Shown in pieces: positions 12,001 through 24,472 of a stretch of DNA of 64,000 nt. Source of the DNA: Marsupella aquatica (lineage: Eukaryota; Marchantiophyta); contig OZ316893.1 in the NCBI GenBank assembly GCA_973895155.1, positions 2,108,001 to 2,172,000 of the forward strand, written 5' to 3'. Both the position numbers and the translations under genes were made by a program. Within the stretch, counting starts at the first letter, position 1; each line of letters begins with the position of its first letter. Below the pieces are notes generated by a model that was not told the origin of the DNA, made no database searches, and saw only the letters and a program-made list of their open reading frames with translations.

Positions 12001-14387
12001 GGACGATCTCAACCTTGAAGAGACCTTTGTGTTACAAAACAAAAAGTAAACCATCAAGAGAACATGTGAGTCGGGACTCAGATAGGCTATCTGTGCAAAC
12101 AAGGGGAAAGAGAAAAGAAAATAGAAACCACAGCACCTGCTGAGAAGCTAAATCAAAATGTTTCACATAGGATCTCAATTCAAGCATTACTCGGCGTGGA
12201 CTTGACGTGCGATACGCTCCTCCGAGTTGAGAAAGTTCTGTCAGAAGCCAAAAAATACATTTTTTCCCTCATTCAGTCACGTCGGCCGGGTCTATGCATA
12301 TTGAAGCATCATCGAACACTAGAATCTTGACCTACTGCATTTCCTAAGCTTATTGTCTATGCTGTAGCAACCTGGTCACCCACGACCACTCATAACTATG
12401 GGTTGAGGACAGCATCTTCACATGCTTTTACAATTTTGGTTTTGATACATCTTTACAGAATAATTTATTCGTGGGGATCATGCGCAAATTTTGGGAATAA
12501 TATCCCGAGATAGTACAACAAGCATGTTTCCAAACATCACCAAGGCAAACTATGGGAATGTAGTGCACCTTTCATTAGTGAAGATACTGAAACAGCCAGC
12601 GGCATAGATACGGTATCGTTGTCATAGGTCACCGGTGACATTGTTTGAGATTTTGAGGTTACTTCAGCACATGCTGCTGTGAAGTTCACAAAAGCTCTAG
12701 AGCTTGCCAGGGCCTGCATAAGACCACACAAGGAAGATCTAATGAACACGCTGGACAGAACTCGGTTTTTTCAAGTATTCGTTGATGAGATTTTAGCTTC
12801 TGCCGGTTTCATGATCTACTTTCCGGAGTAGAAAACAATCCAAGCCGCACAACTTTCTAGGCTTCAGACTTGAGTTGCCCACCAACAATACACAATTTTA
12901 GTCCACATAAGACCAGCGACAGTACTCTGGGAGGCCATTCTCGCCCTTTGCAGGCGAATCAAATTCTTTGAAAACTCTGGGCTTCCGGATGCCAAGACTT
13001 TCGAAAGAACTTCAGGACTATCCAATTTCGGCCAAAAAGCAGAGAATCTGTTGTGACTAATGCGACTTCTACCTTAGCCAGGGTCTTGTGTCTGTCAGAC
13101 ACCAACGAGGCCGGGATCTGCACTTAACAATTCATTGTTGCCCCATGGATTGCCTTCCGGATCAATCAGCAAATCAAAGGAGCACAATGGTTCATCAAAG
13201 AACAGGCCTCAGACTCAGTAGATCTTTCTCAAGAGTGCCTGCATTAAGTGGGAAATTCATTAGATAGGAATAGATTTACGTCTGTCCCGATGCGTACCCT
13301 CCTTGTCTGAGCCCAGGCAATGCTTTACTACATAGACTTATTCAAAGTTTTCATCCGTGATTGTTAACGTTGCAGACGATTTTCCCATCACAGGAAGGGC
13401 TAGGGTTTCCACTAGCTTGCCAAAGAAAAACATGTTTGAGCAATCAGTCCAACTCAAGTGGCCAATCTTGCAACAAAATCCGTTAAAGGTTTTGATCAGT
13501 GAATGGAGTCTTCTTGAAACAAACCTTTGGGGTATTTACGTGGTCCGCTAATGTGAGAGTACTACAAAGAGCATCAACCTAGGTACCAGGAAAGGTGCCG
13601 GACCGAACGACAGAAAGTGTGCTAACAAATTTCACAAGAGAAGATAGTTTTGACGAGCGCTAACTTGATTCAGATCTTCGCCCCGCACCCACGCCCTCCC
13701 CACGACCCCCCCCCCCCCCCCGGACATCTGCGCCATTTCCAGACGGTATCTTCCCCAAGAATTGCACAAACATGGATTTAATTGAGATTGGCCTTCAAGA
13801 GTCTGTAACCACGTGGATGATATCTGTTGTGCAAGTGCTTGAGCTATGCAAAAGTGACGAGCCTCGGCTACGACGGGACAATGCATTTGCGACAGTACCG
13901 TTCCGAGACCCAACTAGTAGGTTGCGAATCTACAAATTGCAGTCCAAAGCTGGGACCACTGGAAAACAAAGCAGAGAACCTGGGCAGGTGAAACATGTGA
14001 AAAATAGAAGCAATGGCGAGCACAACGAGCGATTTGAAAAAATACCTGCAGTATGACGTTAAGGAAGCAGTTGTTGCCAGCATTTTGCAGACCCGGTACA
14101 GTGAGCTCCTCTTCGTTCAAGGTTCTTGTAGCCTCTTTAGACGAAAGGGCTGGAGATGCGCTGATTGTCGACGAAAACTTTGACGCGAAGACGGAATTCG
14201 GACTGTATTTCAGAGCCAACAGGGCCCCAACAACTCCGGCACCTATCAACGTGTAAGCCGCTTTCAAACCCCCTCTGCCTCCCCATCTTCCAGAAATTAG
14301 AAGGGGTTGGAGACAAAGTCCTCGCAGAGCCCAAAACAGATTAACAGAGTCCAAGTGCCGCACTCGTCTCACTTTGCCGTACGGCAT
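9060..14387 (-). CDS. UBP27: UBP27/USP30-type ubiquitin carboxyl-terminal hydrolase, 11 exons
   Basis: Cysteine protease that removes ubiquitin; Arabidopsis UBP27 and animal USP30 sit on the mitochondrial outer membrane. Exons on the minus strand: 14046-14387, 12569-12713, 12137-12237, 11714-11974, 11519-11587, 11161-11334, 10880-11026, 10470-10532, 9918-10328, 9708-9777, 9060-9493. All have GT/AG ends and consistent phases; the product is 738 aa. Seen: one N-terminal membrane segment (about 42-61), Cys box GLQNAGNNCFLN (Cys107), QQDAAEAL (195-202), zinc-ribbon-like CQRC and CSNC pairs, GHVAFPRVLD, and His box GPQSGHY (His641). The third active-site position reads WFRVSD, a Ser (710) where most USPs have Asp/Asn, as in USP30. 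The ATG at 14387 follows an in-frame TAA at 14427-14429. About 160 residues of Ser/Glu-rich insertion (roughly 455-618) separate the last two boxes, so the protein is much longer than Arabidopsis UBP27 (about 490 aa). Confidence 0.92.
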
Positions 14388-15470
14388 CGCGGCAATCAGT
14401 CCTCCCACTGGTGTTCGCTCATTCAATTAGCTTACTTTGTCAGGTCGAACTTCCCGGACCCGAAACCTTGAACTGAATTTATATGACCTCATGTATCTCG
14501 TTGGCTAGGACGTTGCATCCACAAAATTGACACGATTTTGCGTCTCTCCATTGTAGGTACCATACGGTAAAATGTAGGGATCATAGAAAAGCCGCGGATG
14601 AAATATGAGTTCCAACACCGTGGCAACACAAGGAAGGGCGAATTCTACCACTGAAGTACTCCCGGGCGTTAAGAGGTTCTCAAAAGATCAGCCTTCACAG
14701 AGGTTTCAGAAAGCTCTATCCGCTCTGTCAACCTCCTCCCCTCCTGTGCCCGCTATGCAATCTACGGACTTGACTTAGAGCACAGAAGGCAGTTGAATGA
14801 TATACCGAATTAATGTTTCCGAAGCAGTGACAAATCCTCATCCCACGATTGTTATCGAAAAAGGCCGCCGGGATGATGGTACCACCATGGTCTTCCAAGC
14901 TACACCCATTACCGAAATGATTCGTAGAAAAGGAAGAGGATTCACAAAACTTCCGCTACCTGCAAAAATGGCACAACGCCCGGAAAATCCTGTTCGTCAG
15001 GAATGGAAGATTATGATTTATCTCATGCCTCGCTTAATCTGCTCAACGATCACCATCGTTAGTCACGGTACACTTGTTTCACGCATATCGTTGGAAGCAG
15101 AAAACGGCCTCAATTCTATCTGTCTGGAACTCATCGAGCGTCACCATGAAGCGAATCTGAAGATAGCGCATGGATGTGTGTTCTGACAAAAGAGAAGGTG
15201 AGCCAAATACTGTTGTTGGGAGTCCATGGGTAGCTTCCCTCGGAAGCACAACAGCCCGAAACGACAATATATACTCTGTACTCTAGACTTCAACACTGCT
15301 CTCTCTGGGAGAGCGTCCGAAGGTGACCGAACTGCACGACGGAGCAGCAAAAGCAGAACAAGCAAGGTTGATCGGAGCGAGCCCGACCTCCAGATCATCC
15401 GGGCAGGGAGCACACGAGTGAAGGCAACAATACTGTACGGCAGTTTCTTATGCCTCGAGAAACACTCTTG

Positions 15471-15546
15471 CAGCATATACCATATCATTCTCCGAAATGG
15501 AGGACCGACGAACTCAGCATATACCATATCATTCTCCGAAATGGAG
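15471..15546. repeat. Perfect 32-bp direct repeat, period 44
   Basis: A 32-bp sequence starting cagcatataccatatcattc occurs at 15471-15502 and again at 15515-15546 without mismatch. It lies about 1.1 kb upstream of the deubiquitinase start codon. Confidence 0.9.
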
Positions 15547-16149
15547 TAAACCGACAAAATCAAAACCGGAGAGATTGTGCGCGATAGACGCAACGCACCG
15601 CTTACATGAATCGGTCGAAAATGTAGAACCGATCAGTCTAGCACTCCAGTCTATATTTAGCAGCACACCGTTTTGCAGCGCAGAGTACTAGTACAATTTC
15701 GAACCGAGAATTGTTTGTAAAAGGAACAGGCGAGAGGAGAAAAACAAAACGACGTTAGACTCCATCTGCAGATACGCATCAGTCAGGCAGCACCATAGGA
15801 TGAAGAGAACGGGTAATTGAAATGGAGACGACACAAGGGAGGATTCAAGTTCGAGAGATTCCCGCTTTCCGAATCTCAAAACAAAACCGGGCCATCAAAA
15901 GGCAGACAGAGAAGAAGAGGAAGAGTAAAACCACGACACCGACAACATGCCAGAGCTCGCATCCACAGAATTAACTTGCACGCACAGTAAAGTGGAGACA
16001 GGGAAACACAAACATTAACCAATTTGAAAGCGCAAGAGCACCAAAATCAGTGCGAAGAAGAATGATGCGTTCATGATTGCCGATAACAACAACTTACTTC
16101 AGCAAACAGGGTGATGGGGAGGAAGACCTACGAACCTGCATGCACGAGA

Positions 16150-16830
16150 GCCCGAAGGATCCACAGATTGCAAAGAAAAGTGAATCAGAAAGCTCGTCAA
16201 TTGGGAAAGCTCGACGGATCGATGGATTGCAAGGAACGTGAATGAGAAAACCTTGCAATTCAGAAGATGGCCCAAGAACGAATGAAAGCAGCGTCGCCGT
16301 GCAAGTTACTGAAGGGGCAAGGTGCTAACTGCGGTCAGCACGTAGGGGCAAAGCCCTAACCGTGGTTGACAAAAGTGGGGCAAGGAGCCAACCGTGGGTA
16401 ACACTAGCGAACGAGAGAAAACAGAGTGCCCTCGCGAGTTACTGAAGGGGCAAGGCGCTGACCAGGGCTAGCAAGTAGGGGCAAGGCTCTAACCTTGGTT
16501 GACGAGGAGGGGCACTGAGCCAACCATGGTTAGCACGGTGCAAATGAGAGAAAGCAGAGTGTCCTAGCAAGTTACTGAAGGGGCAAGGTGCTAACTCTAG
16601 TTAACATGAGAGCAAGAGAGAAATCAGAGTGTCTGTGCAAAGCTACTGAAGGGGCAGGGCACTAGTGTAGCCAGGGTTATGTGCGGTTAACACATGTGAA
16701 TGAGAGAAAGTAGAGTGTTCTAGCAAGTTACTGAAGGGGCAAGGTGCTAACTATGGTCACAAGGAAGAACAAGAGAAGAGAGTGCCAGTGCAAGTTAGTG
16801 AACGGGCAGGGCACTAGCCACGGTTAACAC
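16150..16830. repeat. Minisatellite with a 133-bp higher-order unit (AAGGGGCAAGG family)
   Basis: The core gcaagttactgaaggggca recurs at 16301, 16434, 16567, 16637, 16723 and 16790, spacing 133, 133, 70, 86 and 67 bp. Between cores are alternating ggggcaaggxxcTAACC and GGTTaac(a/t)c motifs. A smaller related pair (gatccacagattgcaaag and gatcgatggattgcaagg) precedes it at 16157-16235. The array sits in the 4.4-kb spacer between the deubiquitinase and transketolase genes; I find no supportable coding region in 14388-18812. Confidence 0.85.
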
Positions 16831-18812
16831 TTAACCCTCCTGACATTAGGTTGATCCTTCCTGGGAAATTCATTTATTACAAGCCTTGGGTCCCACTCTT
16901 CGATGCTGTAGCCAGCTTAAACCCTCAACCCTGTGGAAACTCAGTTACTACAACTCCTTGGGTCCCAGTCTTAGATGTTATTTATGGCTTAACCTTGCTC
17001 ATTTACATTCATTAGATGGTAAGAGAGAGACTTCCAATTTCTCTCACTGAATCCTTTCTGTACAAAAGGCTTTGGTGAATCACACTTTGGATGGGGTTTG
17101 CGCAAAACTTGGTTAGCTGATGAAGCCTCACCTTGGAACCTCACATGCAGCAATAACGAGGCTGAAATCGTTGGGCTACACTTTTTGAAATGGCTGATGT
17201 TGAGCAAACTCTTATTTGAAACCATGCACAGCAAATGGCATTTGTGAATGTCAACACACCCATGTCTCACCTTCTGTGTGTGTAACATCGGGGAGCATTG
17301 AATGGCAAGACCCAACGTGCAACAGGAATGGAGAAATTGCTCAATATGTGGAATAGTGTGCTTCCAGGAAAAGGAAAAGCTCCAAGCACAGCTCTTGAAG
17401 CTATTTCAGATCACCCTACGAGATTTGACATTTTCTATAGGCAGTCTAGATGTTTAAATGATCTTACCTTGCTACAAATATCAAGCACAACAACACACTA
17501 CACGGCATCATTTCCAAGGTTCAGTACATTGTGAATGGTCATCACTATGGGGTCTTATATTGGCTCGCCCAAGACAGAAATCTAGATCATTGCTGTTTTT
17601 CAAAACATATTGGGACTTCATTAAGTTTAAGTTGCTGACCTGGCCAGCTCATTGGCCCTTGAAACGAAGAATCAAAGATCAACCCTTTCTGTGAAATATG
17701 GCTATACTTGATGGGAGTCAAAGCGACTGAGCTGGCCATCTCTCATTGGTCCTTGAACATAAAATCAAGGCTCAACCCTTGAGCTTTAATGAAAGCAACC
17801 AACCAAGCCAGCAGATTCACTCTCAAACCGCCTCCACCTAAATGAGCGCCAGCAGTATCATTAAGCACAATTAGTCCACCTAAATGAGCGACACTTGTCC
17901 CATTAGAAAAAGGGATAGATCGCAACACTGAGGGACCAGTTTCAAACAATCCTTTGAGCTCAAATATTATAACTTTTTTCTGTCCATAAATGATCTCACT
18001 TTGGGGTCTCAGAAGCTGCTGTGATCCTTACTCTAATGGTTATAATTCAAAGTCCATCCGAGCAACCATTTGAGCCTAATTAAGTAGAAATCGGGAAACA
18101 CAAATTCTATTACCGCTTAGTTTGCTTTAATCGATGTCAGAAATGTCTTCACAAATTCGTACACTAGTAAGATTCTGTGAAATGGGTCTCTGTTTCTCTG
18201 CTAACTTTCTTCCTCTGCCATGTTCGTGGGAGAGAAACATAATTCTGAGACTTCACTGGTCACCTAGGGGCATTAATTTCTGTCAGTCGTTAATTCACAC
18301 TGTGAACCTGGAGTACAGTTTGCTTCTAGATCATCCATTCGTGACTTTGTTAGGTGTCGATCAGAGTTTCCATTCAATGAACGTCTGTGCTTGCCCAAAC
18401 AATCGTCAGCGTCCTTGTCTAGCTTAGCATCCAGTGCCAATTAGGTGACCAACCAATATCCAGTGACCGACATGAAGAAAGAATTGAACTGATTGAAAAC
18501 TTTGAAAATTACAGCCTTAGAAATTTGGGTTCTATCCATCCTTTTATTGATGGCACGTTCTACTAGAAACCTAGCCTCGCACTAACATAATGGAAATGCT
18601 AGCTTGGTCAGAAACTGCTTTCGATTATAATCGTAAATCAACTGTCTGGCTAATTCCTATCGTTCACATGTGTCGCCTTTTGCCGTGTTCATCAGGTGAC
18701 CTTTCAGTATACAAAAAGGTTTTAAGATAACTGGAGGCTTTTATAACGGTGCTTTGCTTTCCAAACTTTTGGGGTTGACATTTCCAATCGACTTTCGCAA
18801 AAAACGGGAAGT

Positions 18813-21800
18813 TTACATCACTTCCTTAGCCTTGGCTACTACATTCTCAGCAGTAAGGCCGAATTCCTTGTACAGGGGGCCAATTGGGGCAGAAGCTCCA
18901 AATCGGTCAATGCCGACGGCCTTGCCCTTGCTGCCGATGTACCTTTCCCATCCGAAAGTGGCACCAGCTTCAATGCTCACTCTGGCGGTCACAGCTGTGG
19001 GAAGCACGCTCTCCTTGTACTCATCACTTTGCTCATCATAGAGCTCCCACGAGACGAAGGACAGGACTCTGACCTTCTTGCCCTCACCTCTGAGGATGTT
19101 GGCAGCCTTGATGGCAATCTCCACCTCTGAGCCTGAACCCATCAGAATAACATCGGGCTTGTTGTCGGATGAGTCATCGTCGACGATGTATCCACCCAGG
19201 GCAACCTTTTCGATTGACGAGCCAGGGAGATGGGGAAGTTTTTGCCTGGACAAAGCCAAAACCGACGGGGTCTTGCGTCTCTCAATAGCAATCTTGTATG
19301 CTCCAGAGGTTTCGTTTCCATCTGCAGGACGAAACATGAGGATGTTTGGCATGGCTCTGAAGCTAGCCAAATGCTCAATGGGTTGATGTGTAGGACCATC
19401 TTCTCCCAATCCAATGGAGTCGTGAGTCATCACATAGATCACCCCAGCCTCAGAGAGGGCAGAGATACGCATGGCGGCACGGAGGTAGTCAGTGAAGATA
19501 AAGAAAGTTGCACAGTATGGAATGAGACCACTTGCGTGATGGGCAATTCCGTTGCAAATGGCTCCCATGGCATGTTCTCTGACTCCAAATCGGAGATTGC
19601 GCTCTTCTGGGGTGGCCTTCTGGAAATCACCGAACATCTTCATCAAAGTCATATTGGATGAGGCAAGATCTGCACTGCCTCCGACCAACCCGGGCAAAAC
19701 ACGAGCCAGTGCGTTAAGAACAATCTGTGAGAGGATTCGAGTGGCGTCAGCTGGGCTCTCGGCGGTAAAGCTCTGCACAAAAGATCACACACCAAAGGTC
19801 AACTAAGATTGGAGGCACAAAAGATCACACAACAAAGGTCAACTAAGATTGGAGACCTCAAGAATCTACGGATTTTCCATTTTCTGTGAGATACCACTTT
19901 CACACTCTGACAGAAAAGGAACACAGGGAGCAATCCAGCTCGTCAATTACACATCCCCGGACCGCACACGGATTTCCCATTCCCTCTAGTTGTGTAAACA
20001 AAGTCACCTTTCGTTCATATAAAGAAGAGAAATTCCCTCTGGTTGCATCAAGCAGACCACGTCATGAATGTACAGAAGACACGTTAATCCAATGCACCCG
20101 GTCACCTCTTCTTCCAACTGACTTCAAAATGTCCGGATGGTCCGATGGATGGTCCGAAAGTGAACGGAAACGAGGAAAGATTCACCCCAGAAAGGTTTGC
20201 TTCGCAAAAACTTACCGGTAGGGCAGCATCCCAACCAGCGGGGAGTTCACCACTGATCAACTGCTTGAATTCCTTAGCCTCCTCGGGGTAGCTCTTCTCA
20301 TATGCGGCAAGAGATTCGGTCCACTCTCCCTCCAGGGCGCTACCATCTGAGATATGCTTGCTCCAGTGGCTGTTTGGAAAATAAGCAACATTAGCTTATC
20401 CCTCAGACATCAACAGGCATGAGAGATCAAACCTAGAATGCTCAACATCATAAAAATCCTAACTTGGTATCAATATCCGGCCCTGAAGAACAAACAAACT
20501 CGGCCCTGGATACTCTTCTATCGACACCAATTTCGACAGGAGACATCTCTCACCTCTTCACCTCTTCTGGCACGAAGAAGGGTGGGTGGTCCCACTTAAG
20601 ATTCGCGCGGGTAGCGTCAACCTCCTTGCCTCCCAAAGCGGCTCCGTGGACACTGTAGGAATTGGCCTTGTTGGGAGACCCAAATCCGATGGTGGTCGTC
20701 ACCTAATGAACCATAGCACTGATTCCTGTTCAGTAATCAACTAAGAATCTCCTAAACGACGCAAAAGAGGAGATTTCGAAGACCCCGTGGTAGGGATCAG
20801 CTCGTCATTACGGAAAGTCCCACAAACTCTGAACATATAAAATCCAATTTTCCAAGTACCACACAGACGACATTCCCAATCGAAAGAAGACAGAAATATC
20901 CGCGATGGTTCCCTCATCCTGTTTCAGTAACAATGAGCCAAAGCGGTCCGGAATTCTAGCAGGATGAAGTTGACTGGAGCTCAATCACACCTTGATCATG
21001 GTGGGCTTGTCGGTGACAGACTTGGCCTCCTCAATAGCTGCACGGATTGCGTCGTAGTCAGTGTTACCGTTCTTCACCCAGATAGTGTGCCACCCGAGAG
21101 CCTGGAATCGGAGGTCGACATCCTCTGTGAATGCGATAGCGGTATCACCATCGATAGAAATATGGTTGTCGTCGTACAAAGCAATCAACTTTCCAAGACC
21201 CCAGTGTCCGGCGAGGGAAGCAGCCTCGGTGGAAATACCCTCCATGTTGCACCCATCTCCAAGAATGCAATATCTGCAAATCAAGGACGGCTTTAAAACT
21301 CTGAAGGAATGTGTGTACTATCTCGCATGAGGGCCATCAATGGAGAGTTATGTCGGACAAATGTGGAGAATACAGTCTACTAATATACAAAGATGATTCT
21401 CATTCTCGCCGCTTATCTTCCGGGAAAAATGCAGCAACAATATCACTACGGAAGTCTAACGGATTACTTGGCTACCTAACAGCGGAACTAAGACAAAAGG
21501 ATGGGGACGAAATCTTACGTGTAATGGTCGACAATCTTGGCATCAGGTTTGTTGTATCTGGCAGCCAAGTGAGCTTCCGCAACGGCCAATCCGACAGCAT
21601 TGGCAATACCCTGTCCAAGAGGACCTGTCGCACGAGACAAGGGTCAATATGTGCGTTCAAGATTTCAAATTGGGGTCTCTCCACACCAGCTCCTCAATTA
21701 CGTGCAATGAGCACAGAAGATGAAAGCCACTTGCAAAACGAAGTGCGCAACCTATAAGTTGTAGTAGGAACCGAATGTAGTACGTAAGCAAGTGAATTGT

Positions 21801-21925
21801 GACAACAGAAATACCACTGGCCTGATTAACATACCTGTGGTCACTTCAATTCCGGGAGTTTCAAAGTTCTCAGGGTGTCCTGGAGTTCTGCTACCCCACT
21901 GCCTAAATTGCTTCAAGTCCTCTTC
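18813..21925 (-). CDS. TKL: Transketolase, 3' six exons; 5' end missing at the assembly gap
   Basis: Transfers two-carbon units between sugar phosphates using thiamine diphosphate, in the Calvin cycle and pentose phosphate pathway. Exons on the minus strand are 21835-21925, 21519-21624, 20991-21273, 20554-20702, 20216-20369 and 18813-19772. All junctions are GT/AG and phases match, giving 580 residues to a TAA. Seen: [21 protein letters not shown] at the start, [14 protein letters not shown], the thiamine diphosphate motif GDGC ... [34 protein letters not shown], the [19 protein letters not shown] loop and a C-terminal transketolase domain. A full plant enzyme has about 675 mature residues plus a transit peptide, so roughly 95 mature residues and any targeting peptide are absent. 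They are not in 21926-22319, and I do not find them after the N gap. Whether it is plastidic or cytosolic cannot be told. Confidence 0.93.
19775..19854. repeat. 40-bp tandem duplication in a transketolase intron
   Basis: The unit beginning gcacaaaagatcacacac runs 19775-19814 and is repeated at 19815-19854 with a single mismatch. It starts three bases upstream (on the minus strand) of the last-exon boundary, so it duplicates the polypyrimidine/acceptor region of the last exon, including a second TTTTGTGC tract. Confidence 0.85.
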
Positions 21926-22319
21926 CTGTAGAAATAACCCATGCCATTAAAATCTTGCTACACGAGCTAATCTCACGATTCCAGCCATCACAAGTTGCCA
22001 GGTGGGCTCCGCAGGCCCAGTATGAAAAAATGAGCAGGACTCCACTGCAGGTGGGAGAACCGATGTTCGAACCCTTGCGAAGCTCAACACACACAGGTTT
22101 ACAAAGCTAAGACCAACGGCAAAACTCCACCCGAAAGACTGGCACCTAATGTTTCTCATCCATAGCAAACCCACTACGTCACGAAGGTCAAAATCTCAAA
22201 ATTAACTCCGAATCCCTATCAGGACAATAAGGACAATAAGGACGGCGTAAAAACAAGAACAAAGTTCGATATATACAAGGGAGGAATCGATAAAACTGCA
22301 GCACCTAAACTGATAGACC

Positions 22320-22419
22320 NNNNNNNNNNNNNNNNNNNNNNNNNNNNNNNNNNNNNNNNNNNNNNNNNNNNNNNNNNNNNNNNNNNNNNNNNNNNNNNNN
22401 NNNNNNNNNNNNNNNNNNN
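22320..22419. other. Assembly gap, exactly 100 N
   Basis: A run of exactly 100 N, the conventional size for a gap of unknown length. The transketolase gene is cut on the left. The sequence to the right is AT-rich, repeat-bearing and lacks any transketolase exon, so the adjacency of the two sides is not demonstrated by the sequence itself. Confidence 0.98.
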
Positions 22420-22473
22420 AATGTGGAAAGGGACCCTGTTTGTTAGATCTGGTAGTTATATTTGCCACATATG

Positions 22474-22643
22474 TTAAACCACGACTGGCCATATCTAAGG
22501 AGTAATTGTACAAGATCTCCCCTTTTTTCTCATTTTATTCACTGTTTTCTCTACAGTGCCAGTCTGTTTATAATTTCAAGAAAAATTAATTGTAATTGTA
22601 GCTACAGGTAACCCATAGCTTTTACATGGCAAGTGTGGTTTAA
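22474..22643. mobile_element. Small inverted-repeat element (MITE-like), TTAA ends, copy 1
   Basis: The left end TTAAACCACGACTGGCCATAT and right end acatggcaagtgtggTTTAA are imperfect inverted repeats about 20 bp long. The internal right part (ggtaacccatagctttta) matches the element at 26135-26348, so both belong to one family of about 170-215 bp. Each copy begins and ends with TTAA, which could be part of the inverted repeat or a TTAA target duplication of the piggyBac type. No coding capacity. Confidence 0.65.
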
Positions 22644-24011
22644 GGAATAACCTCACATGCAAATCAGGTTGGTACAAAATAATTATTTATTTATTAGAAT
22701 CTTGGAAAAACTGTAACATATATTTGAGGAATCTTCTAGGCATGCTTTTATGGAGAGAACTTCTAAGCATATGTTCTCGAAAAGTGAAAAATTGAAATCT
22801 ACGGAAATTGCTTGTGCCATTGCGCATCTGAAAGGAGAAAATTTTACCTTTCCGTGCAGGACATGCACAGCCTAATTGTCCTAGGGTATGCTATGTCTTG
22901 TGGGATTTGTCCCTATGGGCAGACAAACAAACAAACAGAAGAAAGGGAAGGAACTAATATTTGTCGAGGACCCTCACTAGCTTGAGAGTTTTTGGATGGT
23001 GAGGCCCAGATGGACCTCTAGTGTTGCCACAATGCTCCCATGCATTTTTGCGACCCCAGTGGACCTCATTATACTCCCACTGTCGCAAAGAATGTTCTTA
23101 ATCATTCTATCCTATTCCATGGGTTCCAGATACAGTCCATGAAATTGGAAGAATATATAGTTCAAGAAAAACGGAAAGAAGATTCACAAATTGTATTGCT
23201 ATGGGGACCAATAGCATCATGACTCTAGGCACATTTCACCTGAAAAATATTTCACAGATGGATTTCAATTTCACATTCCTTGAAACACAACTTTCTCACA
23301 TGTGCGCTCGTGGCTTGAGTCGACAGGGCGCAAAAACGAAGGAAAAAAACTAACGCAACGAACTAAAACTGGAACGGCTCATTTTTTTTAATTTTAAATT
23401 GAAAAAGGTTTTATTTAAAATTGAGATCTTACATTGAATGCCGTTCGATCTCGCTCGATCCGAAGCGCTTGTCATAAGTTCGTCCGCCCTGCAGTCACCC
23501 AATCAGGTGACCGTGCTAGCAGCAGAATGATGTCATTCTTGCCGACGCCCCTTTAGTCCTTTACCCACTTCAGAATAGTTTACAACTTTACATTCTTGGG
23601 ATAGAATACCTACATCTAGGGATATTAAAAGTATATCCGAAAAACGGAAAGTGCGGGACATCGGAGGCCAATCATTTTGGCAGTCAGCCCTTCGTTCACA
23701 AAATTCCCGCAGGCGTTTGCACAAGCGTCACGACGGTGCTCCGTCACTCAAGACTGTACTGGCCACAGACGTTTCAGACGCAGTCGCCGTCTGGGTGTCC
23801 AGGAGTTTCGATCCTTGGAGGATCAAAAAAGCATCACTTAGTAAGGATCACTCTGCCTATTCTTCAGAAGGGAATTCTCTGAAGGTTACCTACAGTCGGC
23901 CCCTGAGTGCAAACCCTGCCTAGCTGCAAGTTTGTCCGGTTCTTTCCTTTTTCCCCACAGCCGTTTGCATTTAATATGCAGGTTTTATAGAGCGAAGAGG
24001 GCTTTTGTAAA

Positions 24012-24240
24012 CATTTTGCACTTACATTTCACAAATGTGTAAGTGCAAAATGCTGCATACCATTTTATGTAAAGTTAATGTTGCAATCATTAGAGATAGC
24101 TGACTGGATCTCATTAGAAATTTGAGATTTTAGAATCTCTATCTCTACTGTATCATATCTATAAGTGCAAGTCCGAGAATGTGCACTTATCATTTAGTGC
24201 AAACCACATATAAGTGCAAGGGCCCAGGAGTGTGTACTTA
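24012..24240. repeat. Cluster of stem-loops built on AAGTGCA
   Basis: A perfect 15-bp inverted repeat (CATTTTGCACTTACA at 24012-24026, complement at 24038-24052, 11-nt loop) is followed by a second with 9-bp arms (ATAAGTGCA at 24161, TGCACTTAT at 24182) and a weaker third one ending near 24240. All share the AAGTGCA core. This looks like a degraded palindromic element; no gene is near. Confidence 0.6.
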
Positions 24241-24429
24241 GAAGGAGTTTCCTGTAAATTGAAAAAATGAAACAGCACTTCATCCTGAAATGCGAGCGAA
24301 TTAAAGTGTGAGCACATTGAGTGGCCGAGAATAGTTGTTGCAAGTACATGAGTGGGAGAGCAAGGTCCCCGAAACTTTGGATAAAATTTTGTAAAAATAC
24401 TTCTAGGTGGGGTTTGCTGGTCCCCCCTT

Positions 24430-24472
24430 CGCGCCACCCCCCCCCCCCCCCCCCCCCCCCCACACACACACA
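24430..24472. repeat. Poly-C tract followed by CA repeat
   Basis: About 26 C residues followed by (CA)n and an A-rich stretch. Open frames through this tract on either strand (poly-Gly or poly-Pro) are artefacts. The remainder of 22644-26134 holds nothing I can name. Confidence 0.9.

Noticed and set aside
13632-13913. Minus-strand ORF ending in a poly-Gly run, tested as exon 2 of the deubiquitinase
   Set aside because: It does not continue the USP domain. The true exon 2 (ALASSRAF...) is at 12569-12713, and this ORF lies in intron 1 over a poly-C tract.
15141-15593. 150-codon minus-strand ORF
   Set aside because: No recognisable domain; overlaps the 32-bp direct repeat and other frames of similar length.
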